Of a stretch of 64,000 bases of DNA, positions 25,542-33,942 are shown in pieces. Source of the DNA: JAVBLU01 sp031553225 (lineage in GTDB: Bacteria > Bacillota > Clostridia > Christensenellales > UBA1750). The position numbers and the translations under genes were made by a program. A model generated the notes under the pieces. That model made no database searches. It was not told the origin of the DNA and worked only from the letters and a program-made list of their open reading frames with translations. Positions within the stretch are counted from its first letter, which is position 1. The number at the start of each line of letters is the position of its first letter. The stretch is from NCBI GenBank assembly GCA_031553225.1, contig JAVBLU010000007.1, forward strand, positions 1-64,000. The letters are read 5' to 3'.

Positions 25542-26385
25542 GCTTTTGTGGATCGGCCGGCGCTACGGCCAGCTGATGGGCCTGAAAGCGCGCATGGACC
25601 TTGCGTGGTACCTGCGCGACCGGCGCGTGGTGCTCATCTGCATGGGCACGGACGCCGTTTCCGCCGTGGCGTCGGTGATGGCGGTGTACTTTCTGGCCGA
25701 GCGCTTCGACGGGCTGTGCGGCCTTACGCGGCCGCAGGTGTTGTTTATGCTCGGGTTCGGGCTGCTCATCGAGGGACTGCGCATGGTGTTCTTTGGCAAC
25801 GACAACGCCAGCGCGCCCTCGCGGCGCTTCGGACGGGGCCAGGTGGACCACATGCTGATGCAGCCCGTGCCCGTTTGGCTGCAGCTGATCACCGACGGCT
25901 TTGCGCCCGTCACCAGCCTGGCCGTGTTCCTGTCGGGCGCGGCGTTTACCGCCTGGGCCATCCATCAGCTGGCCCTGCCGCTGAGCATCCTGTGGTGGGC
26001 GCGGTTTGCCGGGCAGCTTGTGAGCGCGCTGGGCGTGCTGATGGGCTTCACCTACCTCACGTCCGTACCGGCGTTCTACGCGCCCGTGGCCGCGGAGGAA
26101 ATCTCCTCCACCGTTGGGAGCTTCTTCAGCTCGCTCAAGCCCTTCCCACTGGGCGGCCTGGGCGGGGGCGCGCGGTTTTTGCTCACGGTTTTGCTGCCCG
26201 TCGGTCTAACGGCCTGGTACCCCGCCAGCGCTCTGCTGACGCCCGCGCACCCGCTGCAGCTGTGGGCCGCGCCCGCCATGGCGCTGGCGCTCATCGCCGC
26301 GAGCGCATTCTTCCTACGAAAGGGGCTTGACCATTATGTCCGCGTCGGTTCGCCGCGCTACTCGCGCAGGGGATTTCGCAATTGA
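25534..26385 (+). CDS. ABC-2 type exporter permease (DUF990-like), second subunit
   Basis: 283 residues, GTG start inside the end of the first permease gene. About six membrane segments, with the same family feature FGRGQVDHMLMQPVPVWLQL after the second helix as in its partner. Its C terminus overlaps the ATPase start by 50 bases. It forms a heterodimeric membrane channel with the upstream product. Confidence 0.82.
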   Translation: MDRLLWIGRRYGQLMGLKARMDLAWYLRDRRVVLICMGTDAVSAVASVMAVYFLAERFDGLCGLTRPQVLFMLGFGLLIEGLRMVFFGNDNASAPSRRFGRGQVDHMLMQPVPVWLQLITDGFAPVTSLAVFLSGAAFTAWAIHQLALPLSILWWARFAGQLVSALGVLMGFTYLTSVPAFYAPVAAEEISSTVGSFFSSLKPFPLGGLGGGARFLLTVLLPVGLTAWYPASALLTPAHPLQLWAAPAMALALIAASAFFLRKGLDHYVRVGSPRYSRRGFRN

Positions 26386-27217
26386 ACTGTCGCACCTGAC
26401 CAAAACGTATGCGCAGTGGCAGCGCAGCTTTCGCTTGAAGGATTTGGGCCGCAGCCTTCTGCGGCCGCAGACCAGGGAAGTACACGCCCTGCAGGACGTG
26501 AGCCTCACCGTGCGGCGCGGCGAGTTTGTGGCCTACGCGGGCCCGAACGGCGCGGGCAAATCCACCACCATGAAGCTGCTCAGCGGCATGCTCGCCCCCA
26601 CGAGCGGGGACGCCTACGCACTTGGCCTGCACCCGCGAAAGGCGCGCATCCAGCTGATGAAGCGCGCGGGCGTGTTGTTTGGCCAGCGCTCGGAGCTGTG
26701 GTGGGACCACCCGGTGGCCATGAGCTTTGAGTGGAAGCGCACGGTGTGGGACATCCCGCAGCACACCTACGAGCGCATGCGCGCCATGGTATGCGAGCTG
26801 CTGGGCCTTGGCCCCCTTATGCAAACCTTTGCCCGGGAGTTGTCGCTGGGCCAGCGCATGCGCTGTGATCTGGGCCTTCTGTTGCTGCACGAGCCGGAGC
26901 TGCTTTTGCTGGACGAACCCACGCTTGGCCTGGACGTGCTCGCCAAGCAGCAGCTGATCGCCTTTTTGAAGCACCTCCACAGGGAGGACGGCGTCACCAT
27001 CCTCGTCACCTCGCACGACATGGACGACCTGCAGGAGATGGCGCAGCGCCTTATTCTCATATCCGGCGGACGCATCGCCTTTGACGGCACGTTTGACGCG
27101 CTGCGCGGCGCAGCGCCCGCGCCGCTCACCGTGGAGCAAACCGTAACGCGCGGCGCGCCCATCGAGCAGGTCATCGCCTCGCTGTACCAGCGCTGGGCCA
27201 GCGAAGCCGCCACGTAG
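26336..27217 (+). CDS. ABC-2 exporter ATP-binding protein
   Basis: 293 residues from the ATG at 26336; a TTG three codons earlier is too close to AAAGGGG. Walker A is GPNGAGKST, Q-loop LFGQRSELWWD, signature LSLGQRMRCDL, Walker B LLLLDEPTLGLD and switch TSHDMDD. The signature reads LSLGQ rather than LSGGQ, as in other ATPases that partner DUF990 permeases. The last gene of the operon. Confidence 0.93.
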   Translation: MSASVRRATRAGDFAIELSHLTKTYAQWQRSFRLKDLGRSLLRPQTREVHALQDVSLTVRRGEFVAYAGPNGAGKSTTMKLLSGMLAPTSGDAYALGLHPRKARIQLMKRAGVLFGQRSELWWDHPVAMSFEWKRTVWDIPQHTYERMRAMVCELLGLGPLMQTFARELSLGQRMRCDLGLLLLHEPELLLLDEPTLGLDVLAKQQLIAFLKHLHREDGVTILVTSHDMDDLQEMAQRLILISGGRIAFDGTFDALRGAAPAPLTVEQTVTRGAPIEQVIASLYQRWASEAAT

Positions 27218-27547
27218 CCCGCCCCGCAACGACCAAAACCCCGCTTCGCGCATTTTGCGGCGGTCTGACCTGCGCCCCCCCTTCCCGGCGCGCGCCACGC
27301 GGCAAACCGCCGTGCGCGCCGCCAACTTGCGCCATTCGCCGCACGCCTCGCCGACACGCCGAAGGCCCGGCGGCGCTTACAGCGCCGCCGGGCCTTCGCA
27401 TATTGAATCTTTGGTCCGCCCGCCCGTGGGAAACCGCTCTCCATTCCCCGTGCAGGATCCAAGGGACGCAATCTCCCGGCGGGTGGGCGGAGGGCTACGC
27501 CTTTCGCGCTGCGCAGCCGCTTCCGCGCCCTGTAACCCGCCGCGCCT
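27218..27547. other. 330-base gene-free region with two large inverted repeats
   Basis: Between the converging ABC-2 operon and tetrapeptide-repeat gene. It holds a perfect 17-bp inverted repeat with a 3-base loop (27361-27377 and 27381-27397, GAAGGCCCGGCGGCGCT) and an imperfect GC-rich hairpin around 27288-27332. Neither has a T run. No convincing gene or promoter is visible. Confidence 0.7.
27361..27397. terminator. Perfect 17-bp hairpin, possible bidirectional terminator
   Basis: The arms are exactly complementary with a TAC loop, the longest perfect stem in the window. It lies where transcripts of the ABC-2 operon and the repeat-protein operon would meet. The lack of a T run means factor-dependent termination or 3'-end protection should be considered. 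Confidence 0.5.
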
Positions 27548-29656
27548 CTATCCCCGCTCGGCGATGCGCGCGTTTGCGTGAATATGGCCGCCGCAGGAGC
27601 CTAAGATCCCGTCGATGACGGCGTTGGGCCCGATGTCGCCGTCCACGCGCCCAACGTTGCCGCGTACGCGCCCGTTGAAGCAGCCGCAGACGCGCTCGAC
27701 ATTGCCGCCCACGCGGCCGTCCAGATCGCCTTTGATGACGCCCTTCACGTGACGGCCCACGTTGCCGCGCAGGGCGCCGCATACGTCGCCTTCCACATCG
27801 CCGCCCACGTTGCCGGTCAGATCGGCCTTCACGGATCCCCTCACGCTGCCGCCTACGTTGCCGCGCAGGCACCCGCCTATGTCGCCCTCCACGTTGCCGC
27901 CTACGCTGCCCAGCAGATCGCCCTTGACGCAGCCCTTGACGGAGCCGCCCATAGACCCGCTCATGATGCCGCCGATGTCGCCGTGTACGCTGCCGCCCAT
28001 TCGGCCTGCCATGTCGCCTCCGACGGATCCGCGCACATCGCCTCCAACCGCACCCACAATGCGGCCTTGCACGTTGCCCATAACCGACCCGGCCACCATG
28101 CCCAGAAGGTCGCCGTCGATCTGCGGGAGATTGCCCGTTGTGTTGCCGGAGAAATGGCCGCCATCGTAGCGCGCGTTGGGCGTGTTGTGCAGGTGTGGGC
28201 CGCCGACGGCGCCGTGGAAGGGGAAACCTTCGCCCAGGCTGATGCGGATGTCCGGATGGACGTGCGCGTGGACCGGCCCGTGGCGGCGGCCCTCGCCTTC
28301 ACGGCCGAAGAGCTCCACGCCCTCCGGGAACCCGCCGCCAATTTTGGCGCTGCGGTGAATGCGCCCTTCGCAGACTGCAAGCTTGCCATCAATAGTCGCC
28401 TCCGGTCCGATGTCGCCGCATACGCAGCCTACGTTTCCTTTTATTTTGCCGTTCAGGCACCCGCCGATGCGGGACACGTCGCTCTCTACAACGCCGTTCA
28501 CGTCGCCGTCGATCTCACCTGACACGCATTTCACGCGGCCGTTTACATCGCCTTCGATGCGGCCCTTCACCGTACCGCTCACAACGCCGTTCAGCTCGCC
28601 CTGTATGCTGCCGGTCACGTCGCCGCTCACCCGGCCGTTCAGATCGCCCTCGACGTTCCCTTCCACCGATCCGCCCACGATGCCGTTCAGATCACCCATC
28701 ACGTTGCCCTGAACCGCCAGACCCACCTTGCCGTTCAGGTCGCCGTGCAGGCTGCCCTTGAGCTCCTGAGCGACGATGCCGTTCAAGTCGCCGCAGACCT
28801 TGCCTTCCAGATAACCGCCGACTTTGCCGTTCAGGTCGCCGCAAACGTCGCCCTTCATGCAGCCGCCGATCGTGCCGTTTAGATCGCCGAGCACGTTGCC
28901 TTCCATATGGCCGGCGATTTTGCCGTTCATATCGGCGGAAACGTCGCCCTTCATATTGCCCAGAACCTGGCCGTCCAGATCGCCGGCTGCGTTGCCGTTC
29001 AGGTCGCCCTGCACAACCCCGTCGAAGCTTTCGGGCAGATCGCCTTGCATATCGCCGGAAATGAGATTCCCTTTGCGTTCGGCGCGCTCTTGCTGGCGCA
29101 TGCCGTGGCGCGCATGGCGCATGGCTCTGCCCGCTTCGCGTGCCGCGTCGCGGCCGATACGGGCGGCCTCGTGGGCGGCTCGCGCGGCCTCGCGGCCCAT
29201 CTCGTGCATGCTCTGATGGAAGTCCTGGCGGAAGTCCTCTTCCTCCCGCTCCTCACTCCGCACCGGCGGCACCGGCGGAACGGGAGGTACCGGCGGGACC
29301 GGAGGCACGGGCGGGACCGGAGGCACGGGCGGAGAGGGCGGTGCGCTCGGTTCGGCCTGCCCGGGCGCGTCCTTGCGCTGCTGAAAGCCCCGCTTCATGT
29401 TTTGGGCCAGATCGCGGGCCATATCGCCCACATCGCGGCCAAAGCGCCCCATGTCGCGTCCGAACTTGTCCATATCCACGTAGAAGCCGGAACCGCGCTT
29501 CTTCTCGTTCTCCGGCCAGGGTTTTTTCGCGTCGGCCTGCTCCCATGCGGCGTCCTCGGGCTTGCCCTGCATGGCGGAGATCAGCTTATCCGCTTCCTCG
29601 GCGGAGAGGCGGCCCGCCTGCACTTCCTCCAGTATCTTTTTTAGCTGCTCATTCAT
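27548..29656 (-). CDS. SHOCT-like protein with two tetrapeptide-repeat (GxVx) beta-solenoid-like arrays
   Basis: 702 residues, no signal peptide. Residues 1-30 are a SHOCT-like helix pair (LKKILEEVQAGRLSAEEADKLI). 55-95 and 140-195 are charged, alanine-rich amphipathic helices. 109-132 are eight PPV repeats. 201-376 form 44 tetrads of G-x-[V/L/I/M]-x in unbroken register, and GDLN-like tetrads recur every 16 residues (225, 241, 257 ... 369). 399-439 is a cap, 440-500 a Gly/His-rich linker, 515-654 a second array of 35 tetrads, and 658-698 the same cap again (25 of 41 identical). It overlaps the DUF2089 gene by eight bases. The fold is inferred to be a square beta-solenoid; function is unknown. 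Confidence 0.8.
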   Translation of the reverse strand: MNEQLKKILEEVQAGRLSAEEADKLISAMQGKPEDAAWEQADAKKPWPENEKKRGSGFYVDMDKFGRDMGRFGRDVGDMARDLAQNMKRGFQQRKDAPGQAEPSAPPSPPVPPVPPVPPVPPVPPVPPVPPVRSEEREEEDFRQDFHQSMHEMGREAARAAHEAARIGRDAAREAGRAMRHARHGMRQQERAERKGNLISGDMQGDLPESFDGVVQGDLNGNAAGDLDGQVLGNMKGDVSADMNGKIAGHMEGNVLGDLNGTIGGCMKGDVCGDLNGKVGGYLEGKVCGDLNGIVAQELKGSLHGDLNGKVGLAVQGNVMGDLNGIVGGSVEGNVEGDLNGRVSGDVTGSIQGELNGVVSGTVKGRIEGDVNGRVKCVSGEIDGDVNGVVESDVSRIGGCLNGKIKGNVGCVCGDIGPEATIDGKLAVCEGRIHRSAKIGGGFPEGVELFGREGEGRRHGPVHAHVHPDIRISLGEGFPFHGAVGGPHLHNTPNARYDGGHFSGNTTGNLPQIDGDLLGMVAGSVMGNVQGRIVGAVGGDVRGSVGGDMAGRMGGSVHGDIGGIMSGSMGGSVKGCVKGDLLGSVGGNVEGDIGGCLRGNVGGSVRGSVKADLTGNVGGDVEGDVCGALRGNVGRHVKGVIKGDLDGRVGGNVERVCGCFNGRVRGNVGRVDGDIGPNAVIDGILGSCGGHIHANARIAERG

Positions 29657-30017
29657 GGTCCTTCTCCTCCGTCGTCAGCATGTTTAAGGCTTCCGTCACA
29701 TCTATTTCGCCGTTTTGCAGGCGCTGCAGCGCGTCGCGCCGGGCGTTGACGGCGGGCTGGCCCAGGGCCTGGGCGATGTCGTCCAGACGGGCGCGCACAG
29801 TGGGATAGCTGATCCCCAGTTCCTTCTCCATATCGCGGATGTTGCCGCGGCAGCGGATGAAGCTGACGACGAAATCCTTTTGCGCTTCGTTTAAGGTGGC
29901 GAAACGGTCGACGGCGAACTCCCCTTCGATGGCCGTCCTGCAGGCGGGGCAGCGAAGTCGTTCAACCCGCAGACCGGACGCGCAGACGGGACAGGCGGAA
30001 ATTGTGGCGTTTGGCAT
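29649..30017 (-). CDS. DUF2089-family zinc-ribbon/HTH protein
   Basis: 122 residues from the ATG at 30015-30017; the GTG three codons earlier is too near the AGGAAA site. A zinc ribbon (CPVC and CPAC) is followed by a helix-turn-helix (NEAQKDFVVSFIRCRGNIRDMEKELGISYPTVRARLDDI) and a C-terminal helix LQNGEIDVTEALNML that resembles the SHOCT-like start of its partner. DUF2089 proteins often precede SHOCT/DUF4097-type genes. It probably regulates this operon and may bind its partner through the like helices. Confidence 0.87.
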   Translation of the reverse strand: MPNATISACPVCASGLRVERLRCPACRTAIEGEFAVDRFATLNEAQKDFVVSFIRCRGNIRDMEKELGISYPTVRARLDDIAQALGQPAVNARRDALQRLQNGEIDVTEALNMLTTEEKDHE

Positions 30018-30054
30018 GCGAATCACTTTCCTTTTCCATTTGGTTTACGCCATT

Positions 30055-30082
30055 ATCTTAGCACACGTCTAATAAAAGTCAA
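30055..30082 (-). promoter_or_regulatory. Promoter of the DUF2089/repeat-protein operon
   Basis: Minus-strand TTGACT (30077-30082), a 16-base spacer and TAAGAT (30055-30060). It lies at one end of a notably AT-rich stretch (about 30050-30190). Confidence 0.65.
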
Positions 30083-30190
30083 TAGTCAAATTGAAATATT
30101 CAATATTTATTTTGCAAGATCATGAAATTGCAATTCATAGTCATTCAAATTTCATTTAGTGAGATATTTTTTGTTCACATGGAGGACTTT
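30083..30190. promoter_or_regulatory. AT-rich regulatory region with short inverted repeats
   Basis: About 110 bases of low G+C in a GC-rich genome, between divergent DUF2089 and aminotransferase genes. It contains TTGAA-ATA-TTCAA near 30093, and ATGAA-ATTGCAA-TTCAT near 30121. These could be operator sites for the DUF2089 protein or curvature elements. No gene is seen. Confidence 0.45.
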
Positions 30191-30249
30191 TGCAGCTTGT
30201 ATCGAATAGTCTTTCTTTATATCATGGGATATCGAGGAGGTCGTTGTAC

Positions 30250-31440
30250 ATGCAGCTGTCCAAGCGGGTAGCGGGCATCGCCCCGTCCATCACCCTGGAG
30301 ATAGATGCCAAGGCGAAGGCCATGCAGGCGCAGGGCCTGGACGTGGTGGGCTTTGGGGCCGGCGAGCCGGACTTTGCCACCCCGTCCTTTATTCGGGAGG
30401 CAGGCAAGCAGGCCATCGACGCCGGCAAAACGAAATACACGCCCGCGTCCGGCGCGCCGGACCTGCGCGCCGCCGTGTGCGAGAAGCTGGCGCGCGACAA
30501 CGCTCTTGCCTACAAGCCCGAGCAGATCATCATCTCCAGCGGCGCGAAGCACTCGCTCTTCAACGCGTTCCAGGCGCTGATCAACGAAGGCGACGAGGTG
30601 ATCATCCCCTCGCCCTGTTGGGTGAGCTATCCGGAGATGGTGCGTATGGCGGGCGGCGTGCCCGTGTTCGTGCCCGGCCTTGAGTGTGACGACTTCAAAC
30701 CCACCATCCAGGCAATCGCCGCGGCCGTGTCCCCCCGCACGCGCGCCTTCGTTCTGAACACGCCCAACAACCCCAACGGCCACGTGTACACGGCCGCCGA
30801 GCTCGCGGCCATCGCCGGCCTCGCCGCCACGCACGATTTCACCGTCGTATCCGACGAGATTTACGAGCTGCTCACCTATGATGGCGACTGCCCGCCCTCC
30901 ATCGCCACGCTTCCGGGCATGATCGAGCGCACGGTGGTGGTCAACGGCGTGTCCAAGGCCTACGCCATGACCGGCTGGCGCATCGGGTACACGGCCTCGC
31001 CGCTGCCGCTTGCCAAGGCCATGGGCAACTTCCAAAGCCACGCCACTTCCGCCCCCGCCACCATGTGCCAGGCTGCGGCCACCGCGGCCCTGCGCGGGTC
31101 CATGGACGAGGCCATCGCCATGAAGGCCGAGTTCGACCGCCGCCGCCGCCTCATCCATGGCCTGATCAACGCCGTCCCCGGCCTTTCCGCCCGCTTGCCA
31201 GCCGGTGCGTTTTATATTATGATGAACATATCCGCCGTTTTGGGCAAAAGCTACGAAGGGCGCGCCATCAAGGGCTCCATGGATTTTGCAGACGCCCTGC
31301 TGCAGGGCGAGCAGTGCGCCGTGGTGCCCGGCCTTGCCTTTGAAGCCGACGCCTACTGCCGCCTGTCCTACGCCACCTCATTACAAAACATCGAAAAGGG
31401 CCTTGCCCGCATCGCCGCTTTTGTGGGCAAACTGAAATAG
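30250..31440 (+). CDS. Aspartate aminotransferase, class I (AspC-like)
   Basis: 396 residues from the ATG at 30250, preceded by GAGGAGGT. PLP fold type I with VGFGAGEPDFATP, the NTPNNPNGHVY turn, VVSDEIYELLTYD, the Schiff-base lysine Lys236 in VSKAYAMTGWRIGY, and CRLSYATS at the end. This matches the aspartate/aromatic aminotransferase 1b subgroup. Only 15 bases separate it from the Re-citrate synthase, so both probably act on the oxaloacetate/aspartate branch. Confidence 0.92.
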   Translation: MQLSKRVAGIAPSITLEIDAKAKAMQAQGLDVVGFGAGEPDFATPSFIREAGKQAIDAGKTKYTPASGAPDLRAAVCEKLARDNALAYKPEQIIISSGAKHSLFNAFQALINEGDEVIIPSPCWVSYPEMVRMAGGVPVFVPGLECDDFKPTIQAIAAAVSPRTRAFVLNTPNNPNGHVYTAAELAAIAGLAATHDFTVVSDEIYELLTYDGDCPPSIATLPGMIERTVVVNGVSKAYAMTGWRIGYTASPLPLAKAMGNFQSHATSAPATMCQAAATAALRGSMDEAIAMKAEFDRRRRLIHGLINAVPGLSARLPAGAFYIMMNISAVLGKSYEGRAIKGSMDFADALLQGEQCAVVPGLAFEADAYCRLSYATSLQNIEKGLARIAAFVGKLK

Positions 31441-31455
31441 GAAGGATGTGTAGAA

Positions 31456-32847
31456 TTGCTCGAGTTCAGCAAGCAGACCAATCTGCTGGAACAGGCAAAG
31501 TACAAATATCAGCTTCAGGACGTGGACGAGCCCAACCTGTACCGTGAGCTTTACGAGTACACGTCCATCCCCAAAATCCCCTTCAACCACCGCCTTGTGC
31601 CCATGAACATGGCGCAGAACATATATATAACCGACACCACCTTCCGCGACGGCCAGCAGAGCGTGTCGCCCTTCTCCGTGGAGCAGATCGTGACGCTGTA
31701 CAAGCTGCTGGCCGAGCTGGGCGGCCCCAAGGGCATCGTGCGCCAGAGCGAATTCTTCATCTATTCCGAAAAGGACCGCGAAGCGGTGCGCCGCTGCCAG
31801 GACCTGGGCCTTCCCTTCCCGGAGGTGACCAGCTGGATTCGCGCCGACGAGCGCGACTTTCAGCTCGTCAAATCCATGAACCTGCGCGAGACGGGCATTC
31901 TTGTGTCCTGCTCCGATTACCACATCTTCAAAAAAATGAAGATGAAGCGCTCCCAGGCCATGGACAAGTACCTGGGCATCGTCAAGTCCGCCCTGTCGCA
32001 GGGCATCGTTCCGCGCTGCCATTTCGAGGACATCACCCGCGCCGATTTTTACGGCTTTGTGGTGCCCTTCGCGACGGCTCTGATGGACCTTGCGCACGAA
32101 TCGGGCATCGCCATCAAGATTCGCGCGTGCGACACGCTCGGCTACGGCGTGTCCTTCCCGGGCGCGGCCATGCCCCGGTCCGTGCCGGGCATCATGTACG
32201 GCCTGCGCCATTATGCCGAAGTGCCGGAGTACTGCCTTGAGTGGCACGGCCACAACGACTTCTACAAGGTGGTCACCAACGCTTCAACGGCCTGGCTGTA
32301 CGGCTGCTCCGCCGTGAACTGCGCCCTGCTGGGCATTGGCGAGCGCACAGGTAACTGCCCCCTGGAGGCCATGGCCATCGAGTACGCCTCCTTCCGCGGC
32401 ACGAGCGACGGCATGGACTACACGGCCATCACCCGCATCGCCGAATACTTCGAGCGGGAGATCGGCATTCCCATTCCGCCCCGCACGCCTTTCGTAGGCC
32501 GCTCCTTCAATGCCACGCGGGCAGGCATCCACGCCGACGGCCTGCTGAAGGATGAGGAGATCTACAACATCTTCGACACGGGCGCCATACTAAACCGCCC
32601 CGCCACCGTGTCCGTGGACTCGCACTCCGGTTTGGCGGGCATCGCACACTGGGCAAACGGCTTTTACAAGCTGAAGGGCGAGCGTGCCCTAGACAAGCGC
32701 GCCGAGGTCATCCAGGGCGTAAAGGTGCTTGTGGACGCTTTGTACGAACAGGGCCGCAACACCGTAATGGGGGACGACGAGCTGGACTCCTTCGTGCGCG
32801 AGGTGGACCCGGACCTGCACCGCACGATCGCCCTTGGCGGCAAATAG
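31456..32847 (+). CDS. Re-type citrate synthase (homocitrate/isopropylmalate synthase relative)
   Basis: 463 residues, TTG start with GAAGGA upstream. DRE-TIM metallolyase fold: ITDTTFRDGQQSVSPF, then SCSDYHIFKKMKM, EDITRADFYGFVVPF, EWHGHNDFYK (HxH-type metal site), GIGERTGNCPLEAM and ATRAGIHADGLLKDEEIYNIFD. These segments closely match the Re-citrate synthase known from Clostridium kluyveri rather than LeuA. It makes citrate from acetyl-CoA and oxaloacetate, the entry to glutamate synthesis in strict anaerobes. Confidence 0.88.
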   Translation: MLEFSKQTNLLEQAKYKYQLQDVDEPNLYRELYEYTSIPKIPFNHRLVPMNMAQNIYITDTTFRDGQQSVSPFSVEQIVTLYKLLAELGGPKGIVRQSEFFIYSEKDREAVRRCQDLGLPFPEVTSWIRADERDFQLVKSMNLRETGILVSCSDYHIFKKMKMKRSQAMDKYLGIVKSALSQGIVPRCHFEDITRADFYGFVVPFATALMDLAHESGIAIKIRACDTLGYGVSFPGAAMPRSVPGIMYGLRHYAEVPEYCLEWHGHNDFYKVVTNASTAWLYGCSAVNCALLGIGERTGNCPLEAMAIEYASFRGTSDGMDYTAITRIAEYFEREIGIPIPPRTPFVGRSFNATRAGIHADGLLKDEEIYNIFDTGAILNRPATVSVDSHSGLAGIAHWANGFYKLKGERALDKRAEVIQGVKVLVDALYEQGRNTVMGDDELDSFVREVDPDLHRTIALGGK

Positions 32848-32971
32848 GATTCGCGCGGAGGGCGCCTGGCAGCAGGCCCCTCCGCTGTGCATATCGCCCG
32901 AAAAGCGGACAAGCGCATGGAGTTTGCGTTTTAATGCGATGGGCCGGACAGGCTGAAGGGAGGGGGCGGCG

Positions 32972-33898
32972 ATGAGGCCCGAGCTATCGGTGGTCGTGCC
33001 CATGTACAACGAACAGGAGGTCATCGCACAGACGCACAAGCGGCTGGGCGAGGTGCTCACGCAGGCGGGCATCGACTTTGAGCTGGTGTTTGTGAACGAC
33101 GGCTCGCGGGACGACACCGCGGCCATCGTCCGCTCGCTGATGGCGGGCGACAAGCGGCTGCGGCTGATTGACTTTGCGCGCAACTTTGGGCAGGAGAGCG
33201 CCGTGTCGGCCGGGCTTGCATACGCGCGCGGGCAGGCGGTCGTGCTCATCGACGCGGACCTGCAGGACCCGCCCGAAGCCGTGCCCGAGATGATGAAGCT
33301 GTGGAAACAGGGCTTTGACGTGGTGTACGGCCAGCGCGCGGAGCGGCAGGGCGAATCGGCGTTCAAGCGGCTGTCGGCCTTTATGTTCTACAGGGTGCTC
33401 GACCGGCTGTCCGGGGTGCGTATCCCCAAAGACACCGGGCACTTCCGCCTGATGGACCGCAAGGTTGTGGACGTGATTAACCGCATGCCCGAGCACAACC
33501 GCCTGATGCGCGGGATGGTCGCGTGGGTGGGCTTTCGGCAGACGCCCTACGTGTTCCGGAGGGAGGAGCGCTGGGCCGGAACGACCAAGTACACCCTCAA
33601 GAGCATGGTCAAGCTGGCCACGGACGGCATATTCAGCTTTTCCGGGGCGTTCCTGAAGCTTCCCGCGTGGCTGGGAGGCATCTTGCTTGCGTTCGGGGTG
33701 CTGCTTCTCATCGCCTGCGCGGTGTTTTCGTGGGGCGTGGGCGTCGCGGGCATCGCGGTTCAGTTGGCGCTTTGCGGCCTCGTGCTGGCCGTGCTCGGCC
33801 TGATGGGGCAGTATCTGCTGCGCGCGCTGGAGGAGGTGCGCGGGCGGCCGCTGTACATCGTGCGCACGGCCGAAGGGTTTGACGAAGAGACGGAATAA
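32972..33898 (+). CDS. Family 2 glycosyltransferase with two C-terminal membrane helices (GtrB/DPM1-like)
   Basis: 308 residues. GT2 catalytic domain: VVVPMYNEQEVI, VFVNDGSRDDT, IDADLQDPPE (DxD-like metal site) and DTGHFRLMDRKVV. Two membrane helices near residues 230-285 follow. The layout matches polyprenyl-phosphate sugar transferases, which load glucose, GlcNAc or mannose onto undecaprenyl phosphate. GGGAGGGGG precedes the ATG. Confidence 0.88.
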   Translation: MRPELSVVVPMYNEQEVIAQTHKRLGEVLTQAGIDFELVFVNDGSRDDTAAIVRSLMAGDKRLRLIDFARNFGQESAVSAGLAYARGQAVVLIDADLQDPPEAVPEMMKLWKQGFDVVYGQRAERQGESAFKRLSAFMFYRVLDRLSGVRIPKDTGHFRLMDRKVVDVINRMPEHNRLMRGMVAWVGFRQTPYVFRREERWAGTTKYTLKSMVKLATDGIFSFSGAFLKLPAWLGGILLAFGVLLLIACAVFSWGVGVAGIAVQLALCGLVLAVLGLMGQYLLRALEEVRGRPLYIVRTAEGFDEETE

Positions 33899-33942
33899 TC
33901 GGCCGCCCGCATGCAAACGCTGCAGGGTGTGTGAGGAGTTTG

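Noticed and set aside
27600..29060. Regularly spaced short repeats that look like a CRISPR or satellite array
   Set aside because: The 12-base periodicity is the codon image of the tetrapeptide repeat. There are no constant repeats with unique spacers, and the frame is open throughout.
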